Source: Kocuria sp. (GTDB taxonomy: Bacteria; Actinomycetota; Actinomycetes; Actinomycetales; Micrococcaceae). From it: DNA of 64,000 bases. Below are positions 19,884 through 29,500 of the stretch, piece by piece; position 1 is the first letter of the stretch, and the number at the start of each line of letters is the position of its first letter. Under the pieces are notes generated by a model. The model saw only the letters and a program-made list of their open reading frames with translations. It did not search any database and was not told the origin of the DNA. The stretch covers positions 1-64,000 of the forward strand of contig NZ_JAUNTS010000006.1 in assembly GCF_030538595.1 (NCBI RefSeq), given 5' to 3'. Position numbers and translations under genes: made by a program.

Positions 19884-20532
19884 GTGTCGCTCCTAGCCGG
19901 GCTGCATACCTCATGGATTCGAGCACGTTCTCGCTGGACACGGATCGCCCGCACCGTTTGGCCACGTAGTCGACGGCACTCAGGTGCTCGGCGGCTGAGA
20001 AGTCGGCAACGGCGTCGTGCACCAGAAAGGACTGAATGTCCTGCATAAACGCCTCGGCGGCCGTCATCTGGCATCCCATGTGCGCATATACGCCAACGAT
20101 GATCAGCTGATCGCGACCCGCTCGGGCCAGTAGATCCCGTAGATCGGTGCGCTGAAAAGCTGAATAACGCCATTTGGTGACCACAATGTCCTGGGCGGTC
20201 GGCCGCAAGGCATCGATCACCTCTGTATCCACGCCCGCGGCCATGCCATCACCCCAGAAGTCGCGCAGCAACCCCCGTCGGGCGGGATGCTGATCACCGG
20301 GCTGCACGGAGTAGACCACGGGCACCTCAGCGGCCCTGGCCGCGGCCACAATCCGCTGCATGTTCGTCACCGCTGTGGCCACCGGATCTTGATCGAGGTC
20401 ATAGGCACGCAAGAAGTACTTCTGCATGTCGTGAACAAGCACGGCACTGCGAGCCGAGTCCACAACCCAATCGACCCGGTCTGCCTCCGAGGGCGAAGGA
20501 ATCAAGTAGCTGTCGATCTTTGGAATGGGCAT
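19876..20532 (-). CDS. dhbB: Isochorismatase without aryl carrier domain
   Basis: This 218-residue enzyme hydrolyses isochorismate to 2,3-dihydro-2,3-dihydroxybenzoate. AVLVHDMQKYFL carries the family Asp, and GVYAHMGCQMTAAEAFM is the active-site region with the key Cys-neighbouring helix. EntB and DhbB normally have a C-terminal aryl carrier domain and are about 285-310 residues long. This protein ends right after the isochorismatase fold, and the carrier is encoded separately at 38056-38274. GGAGAGGAC precedes ATG 20532. It is the first gene of a six-gene minus-strand operon starting at the iron box 20571-20589. Confidence 0.93.
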   Translation of the reverse strand: MPIPKIDSYLIPSPSEADRVDWVVDSARSAVLVHDMQKYFLRAYDLDQDPVATAVTNMQRIVAAARAAEVPVVYSVQPGDQHPARRGLLRDFWGDGMAAGVDTEVIDALRPTAQDIVVTKWRYSAFQRTDLRDLLARAGRDQLIIVGVYAHMGCQMTAAEAFMQDIQSFLVHDAVADFSAAEHLSAVDYVAKRCGRSVSSENVLESMRYAARLGATLG

Positions 20533-20570
20533 CTAGGTCCTCTCCAGATGTTGGGGCTTGGATGCAAATA

Positions 20571-20589
20571 TTAGGTTAGCCTACCCTTA
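20571..20589. promoter_or_regulatory. IdeR/DmdR-type iron box (18/19)
   Basis: TTAGGTTAGCCTACCCTTA matches TWAGGTWAGSCTWACCTWA at 18 of 19 positions. It lies 38 nt upstream of dhbB and about 40 nt upstream of the likely dhbC start, so one site can control both divergent units. Confidence 0.88.
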
Positions 20590-20684
20590 ATTCATCGTCG
20601 TGTAACCATCGGACCAGTTCAGGAGCCATCATCACCACCTCAGGCCAGACTCCAACGTTCGTACTCACGGACAACACCCGCACC

Positions 20685-21908
20685 GTGGTCGGAACCGGGG
20701 TGCGGCAGGAATTGACCACCGCCGATGCAGCCCTGCGAGCGCTGAGCACGCACCGGGCGCAGGTTGTGGCTGGCTGTATCCCGTTCGATACGCACGCACC
20801 CACCGCCTTGTTCGAGCCAAACAGGTGGGAGACCTTTGACCGTGGGTGGCTCGAACATCGCGGGGAACAAGCCTTGGCAGCCCTTGACTCCACGAGCCTT
20901 TCCGCGCCAAATCGGAGTGGATTGCCGGGGGAAATCCAATACCGCGAGCTTCCTGGTCCCGATGAACATCTGCGCCGCGTGCACGATGCGGTGTCGAAAA
21001 TTCGTGCGGCTGCCTCTGTGACCGTGGCATCGGACTCCGAGGCAGCGGACACTCCCGCGCCAGAAGCTATGTCAGCAGAGCCGATCGCGCTCGAGAAGGT
21101 GGTGCTCGCCCGGGCTCTGGAGATGCACTTGCCATCCCCCGTGCAGCCCATGTCGCTGCTCGATCGGATGGTGGCCCAGGACCATCACGGTCGTGGCTTC
21201 CTCTCCGCACTCAGCGCAGCCGGGGAACGCTTTACGGGTACGCACATGGTGGGCTCCAGTCCAGAGATTCTTATCGAACGCCGCGGCAACCAAATATTCA
21301 CCCACCCCTTGGCGGGCACGATGAGGCGCGAGCCCGATGACCGGCAGGCCGACCGCAACGCAGCTCTAAGCCTTCAGAACTCGTTCAAAGACCTGGACGA
21401 ACATCGCTTCGTCGTCGAGGCGATCGAACAGACGCTGCGCCCTCTGTGCTCTGACCTAGACGTCCCGCCCCTTCCCACTCTCACCCACACCCCGCATGTT
21501 TGGCATTTAGGAACCCCGATCACGGGAACCCTCAAGTCACCGACGACGACGGCGCTGGAGCTAGCCCTTGCCCTACACCCCACTCCAGCTGTGGCCGGCA
21601 CCCCGCAAGCCCAAGCGATCGAGCATATCCAGCAAGTGGAGGCGGACCGGGGCTTTTATGCAGGAGCTGTTGGTTGGTCAGACGCTTCCGGGGATGGCCA
21701 CTGGCGAGTTCTGCTGCGAGCAGCCCACATCAGCGACGACGGCAGCACAGTAATCGCCCAAGCCGGCGGCGGAATCGTTGCTGACTCCATCGCAGAGGAC
21801 GAACTACTGGAAACCTATCTCAAGCTCTCCCCCGTGGTATCGGCTTTGGGCGGGCAGCAATGGCTCAAGGCGCATGTGGATGCGGTTGCCGCTGTGGGCC
21901 GCAGGTGA
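20685..21908 (+). CDS. dhbC: Isochorismate synthase
   Basis: This chorismate-using enzyme converts chorismate to isochorismate, the first step to 2,3-dihydroxybenzoate. From GTG 20685 it has 407 residues. KVVLARALEM, the core FERFTGTHMVGSSPEIL-type region and HPLAGTMRREPDDRQ are family landmarks, and FYAGAVGWSDASGDG is the C-terminal active-site loop. The start is uncertain. The frame is open upstream with the family-like segment TFVLTDNTRTVVGTG, and the only good Shine-Dalgarno (AGGAG, 20621-20625) stands 5 nt before an ATC at 20631. No ATG, GTG or TTG occurs between. The true protein may therefore be 18 residues longer. Confidence 0.92.
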   Translation: MVGTGVRQELTTADAALRALSTHRAQVVAGCIPFDTHAPTALFEPNRWETFDRGWLEHRGEQALAALDSTSLSAPNRSGLPGEIQYRELPGPDEHLRRVHDAVSKIRAAASVTVASDSEAADTPAPEAMSAEPIALEKVVLARALEMHLPSPVQPMSLLDRMVAQDHHGRGFLSALSAAGERFTGTHMVGSSPEILIERRGNQIFTHPLAGTMRREPDDRQADRNAALSLQNSFKDLDEHRFVVEAIEQTLRPLCSDLDVPPLPTLTHTPHVWHLGTPITGTLKSPTTTALELALALHPTPAVAGTPQAQAIEHIQQVEADRGFYAGAVGWSDASGDGHWRVLLRAAHISDDGSTVIAQAGGGIVADSIAEDELLETYLKLSPVVSALGGQQWLKAHVDAVAAVGRR

Positions 21909-21911
21909 GCC

Positions 21912-21942
21912 AATCCAGAGATCTGGTGCAGATCTCTGGATT
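21912..21942 (+). terminator. Hairpin after dhbC
   Basis: Perfect 14-bp arms 21912-21925 and 21929-21942 close a 3-nt loop, 4 nt after the dhbC stop. No T tract follows, so it is a terminator of the U-poor type or an mRNA 3' end stabiliser. Confidence 0.65.
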
Positions 21943-22003
21943 CGGGTACTGAGCGTAAGCGAGGCGCTCCAGTCCTAGATGCGTCAGTCATAGGTACGAA
22001 GAA

Positions 22004-22045
22004 CGGCGCACGGGTACCGGGACAGGCCCCGGCCCCCGTGCGCCG
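22004..22045. terminator. Hairpin between convergent dhbC and mbtH
   Basis: A long GC-rich stem pairs CGGCGCACGGG with its near-complement ending at 22045, with an inner CCGGG/CCCGG part. It lies 7 nt beyond the mbtH stop and about 95 nt beyond dhbC, suiting a terminator for the mbtH side. Its right arm contains one copy of CGCCGTCGTC just beyond the stem (22041-22050). Confidence 0.65.
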
Positions 22046-22051
22046 TCGTCG

Positions 22052-22255
22052 TCACCGAATCGAACGCGGCCTCATGTCCGTCCAGTGTTGTTCGACGTAC
22101 TCAAGGCACTCCGCTCGAGAGGCACCGTCACCGGTGCCGTGAACAACCTTCCACCCCTCAGGTACCTCTCGAAATGTCGGCCATAGGGAGTGCTGGTCCT
22201 CATCGTTGACCAGGACACGGAACTTGCCGTCTTCATCGTCAAACGGATTGGCCAC
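22052..22255 (-). CDS. MbtH-like protein
   Basis: This 67-residue protein is an MbtH-family partner that binds NRPS adenylation domains and helps their folding or activity. The family pattern N-x-E-x-Q-x-SLWP is seen in [11 protein letters not shown], and the three conserved Trp positions are present. GAGGAG lies directly upstream of ATG 22255. It follows the lipoprotein gene by 72 nt on the same strand. Its natural partner is the NRPS at 23465-37948. Confidence 0.95.
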   Translation of the reverse strand: MANPFDDEDGKFRVLVNDEDQHSLWPTFREVPEGWKVVHGTGDGASRAECLEYVEQHWTDMRPRSIR

Positions 22256-22327
22256 GGTTGATCTCCTCTGCTGTGATTCTTATGTAGGTGAACTGATGGT
22301 GGACACGCAGTCCAGCGGGTTTTCAGA

Positions 22328-23344
22328 TCAGCTGAACATCTCCTCGATCTGATCCAAGGTGCCCATCGCGCCGTCGTAGTCCGGGCGGTAGCTAGCCGCA
22401 GGCAGCTCGTACACCTGATCGTCTTCAAAGGCCGGCAGCTGCGAGTAGACGGAATCTTCCTTGAGTTCATCCGCAGTCTTGCCACCCAGGTTGATCACGA
22501 ATGCAGTCTGCGCATCGGCCACCGTAGGTAGAACCTCGGTGCTCACGTTGAACGAATCACCCGAGCCGTAGAGCTCCGGTTCGCCGGCCTTCGTGTAGAC
22601 GTCAGAGGCAGTGAAGCCCAGGGATTCCAGCTGCTTAGGGAGAGCCGCATCCGCGGGGATGAGGCTGGGCTCGTCGGTGGACAGGCTCAGCAAAACCTCG
22701 AACTCACCTTCAGGCACCGTGATGGCTTCCTTGACTTCTTCAACGCGCTCGTCATAAGCGGAAATCATCTCGTTGGCCTGGTCTTCCTTGCCCAGGGTCT
22801 CTGCAATCATGTTGAGCTCACCCTGCCAGTCGGTCACCGAGCTGGGGACCAGGACCGTGGGGGCGATCTCTTTCAGATCGTCGTAGGCCTCTTCGGCCTG
22901 GACGGCCGTGATGCCCTGACCGCCACCGATGATCAGGTCAGGCTCGGCTGCAGCCACTGCTTCAACGCTGAGCTGCTCTCCACCGGGAAGGGCTTCGGTG
23001 CCCTGCTCCTCTGCCTCATCCGCCCAGGCTTCCGGGAAGTCACTAGACAAGTCGGTCACGCCGATCACACGGGTGTCGGTGGCCACCACCGGAGCATCCA
23101 AAGCGAAAACGTAACCGGCCAGGCTTCCGGAGAGCACGACGATGCGTTCGGCATCTGCGGGGACCTCAATGTTGCCCTGGTCAGTTTCAATCGTGCGGGT
23201 CGAATCACCGGCGGCATCGGTAGCCGAATCATCGCCGAACCCGCCGTTACCGCATGCCGCAAGGGCAAAGACGGCGATCATGGCAACCGCGATCATTTTC
23301 AGGAACCCCAAGGGGCCCCACTTGTGGAGGGTGTTTGTGTTCAT
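22328..23344 (-). CDS. Ferric-siderophore-binding lipoprotein (FepB/FhuD type)
   Basis: This 338-residue lipoprotein captures ferric siderophore outside the membrane for the FepDGC importer. The signal peptide ends in a lipobox FALAAC at about residue 31, followed by a flexible Gly/Asp/Ser-rich linker. ERIVVLSGSLAGYVFALD begins the class III binding-protein fold, and AAEPDLIIGG is a typical second landmark. I chose ATG 23344 because GAGGAGA lies 6-8 nt upstream. It sits between the NRPS and mbtH genes, after the second palindrome, far from the permease genes. Confidence 0.92.
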   Translation of the reverse strand: MNTNTLHKWGPLGFLKMIAVAMIAVFALAACGNGGFGDDSATDAAGDSTRTIETDQGNIEVPADAERIVVLSGSLAGYVFALDAPVVATDTRVIGVTDLSSDFPEAWADEAEEQGTEALPGGEQLSVEAVAAAEPDLIIGGGQGITAVQAEEAYDDLKEIAPTVLVPSSVTDWQGELNMIAETLGKEDQANEMISAYDERVEEVKEAITVPEGEFEVLLSLSTDEPSLIPADAALPKQLESLGFTASDVYTKAGEPELYGSGDSFNVSTEVLPTVADAQTAFVINLGGKTADELKEDSVYSQLPAFEDDQVYELPAASYRPDYDGAMGTLDQIEEMFS

Positions 23345-23451
23345 GGAGTATCTCCTCATTTCCATGTCATTTCGCAATGACGTCAGCTGCTCGGCTACCG
23401 CCGAGACTCTTGGATCCTGCCCGGGGACGGGGAGGTCTTGTGGGCCGCTTC

Positions 23452-23525
23452 AACTCCGTCGAGATCATGGTTTCGGTCGTTTTGAGGTGCCCCTGGGCGA
23501 CCGAAACCATGATCTCGGCGGAGTT
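23452..23525. repeat. Island palindrome, copy 2 (28-bp arms, one mismatch)
   Basis: The arms 23452-23479 and 23498-23525 pair over 28 bp with one mismatch and an 18-nt loop nearly identical to that of copy 1. It covers the 3' end of the NRPS gene, whose last 20 codons, including the stop, are encoded by the right arm, loop and left arm. Unlike the other copies it lies between two genes in the same direction (NRPS then lipoprotein). Confidence 0.9.
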
Positions 23526-26500
23526 TTGCGTGGCGGGGTGGATGTACCCACTGCGGGAGTTCCCGCGAGCAAAGCGGCAATTCGATCCCAACCAGCCGGT
23601 GCGGCCAAGCCGGAATGGGTGAAAGGTATGTGGTGAACGGTCAGGGCATCGCCGTGGTACTGGCGCCAGTGCCGCTCGGGTGCCCAGCTGGCGTGCCCGG
23701 GGCGAGCTACGACACCCCGACCGGAGGATTCACCCTGCGCATCCGGTGATGGTGCAGGTATGTCGTCGGCGACCACCAACGTGACGTGACCATCGAATGC
23801 ACACGGTTCGGAGGTTGCCAACAGCTCAGTGCAGCGCTGCAAGTTCTTGCCCAACTGCTCGATCAACTCGGGTGAACGCTCATGAAGGCCTTCGACAAGA
23901 CCCGCAAGTTCGGTTACCTCCGCTGTGGACAGCTGCAGTCCGGCATGGGCAACAGGCTCACCTTGGTCGTCGTTGTGCTCGGTCGGGGGCTCCCCTGTCC
24001 AACGACGCCGGTGTCCGGCTGGTTCGGCATCTAGGATGCCGAGGAAGGCGACGTCGTCGCCTTCCTCCCTGAAGAGCGCGGCGATGTGGTGAGCCATCGT
24101 TCCACCGAAGGAATAGCCCAGCAGATGGTAGGGGCCATGCGGTTGAATGGACCTGATAGTTGCCGCGTACTCCCTGGCAGCGGCGGCCATGGTGTACGGC
24201 CGCACATCAGCATCGAGTGGGTTGTCCGGGAGTTGGAGGCCAACTATTGGACGACTACCCGGCAGCCTGGTGGCCAGCGGGAGGAACGGCCATGCGAACC
24301 CGCCACCGGGATGGATGCACACCAACGGTTCGCCGGTGCCTTTTCGGAGGCGAAGAACGGGTTCGTGTCCCCACGCAGCCTGGGCCGGCTGCGCTGCGGA
24401 TTCTGCTTGTGGGGCAGAGGCCCATGATGTTGCAGATGCCAGTTGCGCAGCAGATTCGGCATGAGTGGCAGTTTCGGCGCGGGTGGTAACTAACTCAGCC
24501 AGCGTCTTGCCTGCCAGGAGATCGACTGCCGAGACATCGATTCCGTGGCGTTGACTGGCCAAACCGGAGGCCCGCATGGCGGTCAGGGAGTCTCCGCCGA
24601 GGTCCAGGAAGGACAGTTCCGGGTCCACGGTGCCTGCCTCCAGCTCCAGGAGCTCTTCGACCAGCGAACACCAGGAACTCTCCAGGCCAGGTTTCGGGGC
24701 GCGGGTGCGTTCATTGTGTCCTGCCGTGGCCGAAAGTGCCGAGCGATCCAGCTTTCCGTTGGGTGTCAGCGGGAACTCGTCGACCAGCTCCACCCGGGAA
24801 GGCACCTGATGTGATGCCAGACTCTCGCGCAGCCGGGCTCGAATCCACCCAGGGTCCGGTTCGGCCCCGTCTTCGGGCAACACCCAGGCCACCAGGCGCG
24901 ATCCGCTGTGCCCTGCCCCGGTGCCACCGCGGACATCGACAGCGCACGCGCTGACTCCATCCAATGCAGCCGCCGCGGCCTCAGTCTCGCCAGGTTCCAC
25001 CCGCATTCCGCGCACCTTCAGCTGCCGGTCGACGCGCCCAAGGTAGGTCACGACGTCGTCGGCTTCCCGGCGAACCAAGTCTCCGGTCCGATACATCCGG
25101 GCCCCAGACTGATCCGGATCGGCCACAAAGGCGGCAGCCGTGATTCCGGGCCTGCCCACATATCCGTGGGCAAGGCCGTCCCCGGACAGGTACAACTCGC
25201 CGGCGGCCCCCACCGGCACGGGGCGCAGACCGGAATCCAGGATGCGCGCTTGCGCATTACGAACCGGTTTGCCCAGACAAGGGCGAACATTGCCGGTAAC
25301 AGGCGACCCGAAGGCGTTGATGGTGAACTCGGTGGGGCCGTAGAGATCGTATCCATCCACGTCCGGACGGTCTCTGAGCAGCGTCCACAGCTCTTGCGGC
25401 ACGGCTTCGCCTCCGAGCATCACCAATGACGGGCGTCCGGGGCCCTCGAGCAGCTCCACCGCTACGAGTTCCCGCGCGTAGGAGGGGGTCACGTTGAGCA
25501 CATCAATGCCAACGCGGTGGTAGTGCTTAACCAGGGCTACGGGGTTGATCCGCAGGTCCTCGTCGATCACGTGCACTTCATGGCCGCGCAGCATCCAGAA
25601 CAGTTCTTCCCAGGACATGTCGAAAGCGAAATTGACGGTGTGGGCCACCCGTACGGATCGCTGCAAGCGATCCACAAGTGGATCGAAAATCTCCTCAACA
25701 TGGTTGTGGTACATACTGGTCAGACCCCGATGCCCCACAAGCACGCCCTTTGGCATGCCCGTGGAACCGGAGGTGTAGATCACGTAGGCGGGCTGATCGC
25801 TGTCGACAGGACCGCTGACCGCTTCCTCATCCACCAACGGGGCTGAAGAGCGCCCATCCAAGATCGCTTGGATCTCAGCATCCTCCAGATCGACCACGGC
25901 ACGCGGCCCGGTAGCACTCTGCGGCAGGCTGGCCGCAATCCTGGCGGTTGTCACCAAACCGGCCGCACCGGCGTCATCGAGCAATTGGGCGCTGCGTGTG
26001 GCCGGTTGTCCGGCTTCCAAGGGGAGGTACGCCGCACCCGTGCGCATGACTGCGAAGATTGCCACCACGTGATCGGCGGTGCGTGGCAAGCAAATGCCGA
26101 CGACATCCCCCGCCCCCAACTTCCTATCTGCCAGGATGCGAGCCATGCGATCCACGCGCTGCTCCAGTTCGCTGGCAGTCAACGAGAAATCTGGCCCCAC
26201 CAGGCTGGTCGCATGCGGCAAGTCTGCCGCGAGTTGCCGCAGCAGCATGTCGACGTCCCCTCCCGGCTGGCCTGCGGCAGGTACGGGGCGCCGGGCCGGT
26301 TCCAGCGCGGTATTGGCGTGCGGGGTGACAGCACCAACCGGAGGTCCTACAGCCGTTCCGTGCACGGCAGCCACCGGTGTGGTGGCCGGGTCCACAGTGG
26401 CCAGTTGCTCCAGGACCCGGTTCAGACGCGACAGTACCTCGCTGGCGTATTGGGTTGCGATCCGCTCTTGGTGGTACTCAACGGCAATCCGTCCCGGCCC

Positions 26501-29500
26501 CGAACCGTCGCCAGGATCGACATCCAGAACCAATCCGTAATGGGTGGCGTCTATCGCATGAGCGTGCGTGACCCCTGCACGCCGGAACAGCTCGCCGCGA
26601 GCCTGCGCGTCCCTGGGTGTGTTCCGGTAGACCACCAAGGTGTCAAACAAGGGCGTCATCCCCAGCGTTCGTTGAATCTTGCCGAGTCCCACCGCGTGGT
26701 GAGCCGTGAGCGCACCCTGGTGGCGGAACGTCGTGGTCACGAGTTCAGCGATGAGTTGGTGAGGACGCGAGTTGACGCGGAACGGAACGGTGTTCAGGGT
26801 CAAACCGACCATATCCTCCACACCGGAGACCTCGGGGTCCCGTCCCGACACGGTGGTACCAAAGACGACGTCGTCGTTGCCGGTCAGCTCCTTGAGCACC
26901 AGCCCCCAGGCCAAGTGGACGAGCGTGGCACGGCTAACGCCGAGCGAAGCTGCCACCGATTTCAAACCACTCTCTGTTTGCTCGCTCAGCTCGCGTTCCA
27001 GCATGGAGGGCACGGGATGGACCAATGCGGTCTGCGGCGCGATCAGCGTCGGTTGGTCCAACTCGGCCAGGTAACCGCGCCATGCCTCAAGACCGTCCGT
27101 CTCGCTTGCGCCGTCCAGATGACGCAAATAGCGCTTGAAGTCCGGGGCCGGTGGCAAAGGCGGCCTAAGAGCTTCGGTCGTGGCTTGCGCCGCACCAGGA
27201 CCGGTGGCGTTGGCGGCACGCGGGTGCTCAACGGAGGGATCGCTGCGGTGCATTAGGAAGAGTTGGAACAGTTCCTCGAAGAGCACCGATTGCGACCAGG
27301 CATCCGTCAACAAGTGGTGCTGGGTGATGATCAGTTCCCCGGTGCCATCGGGTAAAACTCCCAGGAAAGCGTTGATCAGCGGCGGCCGTTGGGGGTCGAT
27401 CCCGCGTTCGAAGGATGCTTTGGCTTGCGCGTCCAGTTCTGCTTGATCCTGAACCTCCCGTTGGGTCCAGGGCATGGGGTGGACATCCAATAGGAACTGA
27501 ATGGGCGTACCTGACCCACGGTGGGTGAAGCCAGCGCGCAGCATGGGGTGGCGCGTATACAGGGCATCGCAGGCCCTGCGCAGTGCTTGCACGTCCACGG
27601 GTGCTTCCAGGCCGAACCGGTGCTGGACCACGTAGGCATCCGAGCCGTTGGCGCGGTCCAGCACGGACTGTAAGTACATGCCTTCCTGCAGAGGTGTTAC
27701 AGGCAAGACTTCGACCCAATTCGGAGCTAATTCGTCCAAGACTTGGGCGAGCTGGTCTGTGACCTCGACTCCCTCGGACGCTCTCGCGTCACCGGATGGC
27801 TGTGTGTCTTCCCCTACCTCCTCGCCGGTCGACTCAGCCGCAGCCGCCAGTGAGGCCAACTTGGGATGGGCAAAGACCTGGGCAACAGACAGCTCGAGTC
27901 CACGTTCGCGGGCCATGGCAACCAGACGCACGGACATAATGCTGTCTCCGCCCAAGGCAAAGAAATCGTCATCTGGACTAACCGTGTCCAGGGCCAGCAA
28001 CTCGACAATAACCTCGCACATCGCCTGCTCGGCCCGAGTGGCGGGGGCCCTGCCCGAGCCGGTTGGAATGTGCGCCTCGGGCAGCGCGGCCCGATCAACT
28101 TTCCCGTTGGCGGTCAATGGGATGGCATCTACCGCAGTGATGACCGACGGCATCATGTACTCCGGCAGGCTGCGGGCCACGTGCTCCTGCACCCGCCCAA
28201 CCTCACCCGCGGTAGCCACCTCTGAAATGGCAACCTGAGCGGCGGCGTCGCTGCTGCCATCGCCGGGTCCATGCTCCGGGTCCCCACGGCCACGACGATC
28301 CTCGGCCAGGACGATGTAGGCGAGTAATCGAGCCGTGCCCTGAGCATCCTGGCGGACTACTGCCGCTGCCTGGCTGACGCCATCCACGTTGCGCAATGCC
28401 GTTTCGACTTCACCGAGCTCCACGCGATGACCGCGAACCTTGACTTGATCATCTGCCCTGCGCAGGAAGTACAACATTCCATTACGGCGCACCACCAGAT
28501 CGCCTGTCCGGTACATCCGCTGACCGGCCCTCTGAGGATCGGCCACGAATCGTGCTGCGCTCAGACCGGGCTGCCCCAGATAGCCCCGTGCCACCTGCGC
28601 ACCACCCAAATAGAGTTCACCGGCCACCCCGTCAGGTACGGCACGCAGTGCCTCATCGAGCACCCTTACGCGCACATCCGTCCAGGGTGCGCCGATGCTG
28701 ACTGGACCAGTTCCAGTCACGCCAGCCGTAGTTGCCCAAATAGTGACTTCAGTAGGTCCGTAGACGTTGTGCACCTGAGCGCAGTGCTCCGTCATGCCGA
28801 CGGCGAGATCGTTGGGCACCGCTTCGCCGCCGATCAGTGCTCGCACCCCGGTCAACGCCGGTGAGCCCGAACGCAAGGCGGCCTCCAGGAGTCCACGCCA
28901 GAGTGTCGGGGTGGCCTGCAGCACCGAAGCCTTGGCCAAGGTCAATTGCTCGAGCAGTAGCTGCGGGTCAAGCACGGTGCCGCGGTCCGCGATATGGACA
29001 GTGGCGCCGACGAGTAACGGGGCAAACAGTTCCAGCCCCGCGATGTCAAAGGAGGCTGTGGTTACGGCCACCAGCGACTCCTCCGCACGCACCCAACCGA
29101 GTTCGATGGCCGAATGCAGGAAGGCGGCCAGATTGGCCCGCGTGACCATCACGCCTTTGGGGCGCCCCGTGGAGCCCGAGGTGTGCAGGATGTAGGCCAG
29201 GCCGTCGTCGGCCCGCGGAACCGGTGCCAAGTGCGGCGCCACCCGCTGGTTCCAAGCGTCTTCGATCAGCACAATTGGCGTGCCCTGAACGGGTAGCTGC
29301 TCCCGCAGGGAGCATGTAGTCAGCAGGCAATCCGGCTGCCCGTCCTGCACAATCACGCTCAACCGTGAGGCCGGGTGGTCAAGATCCAAAGGTAGGTAAA
29401 CCGCACCCAATCGCTGAATAGCCAGAAGTGACAAGGGCAAGGTGCGGTCTCTGGGGGCAGCTACCGCAACAATGCTGCCCTCCCCCACCCCATGGGAGGC

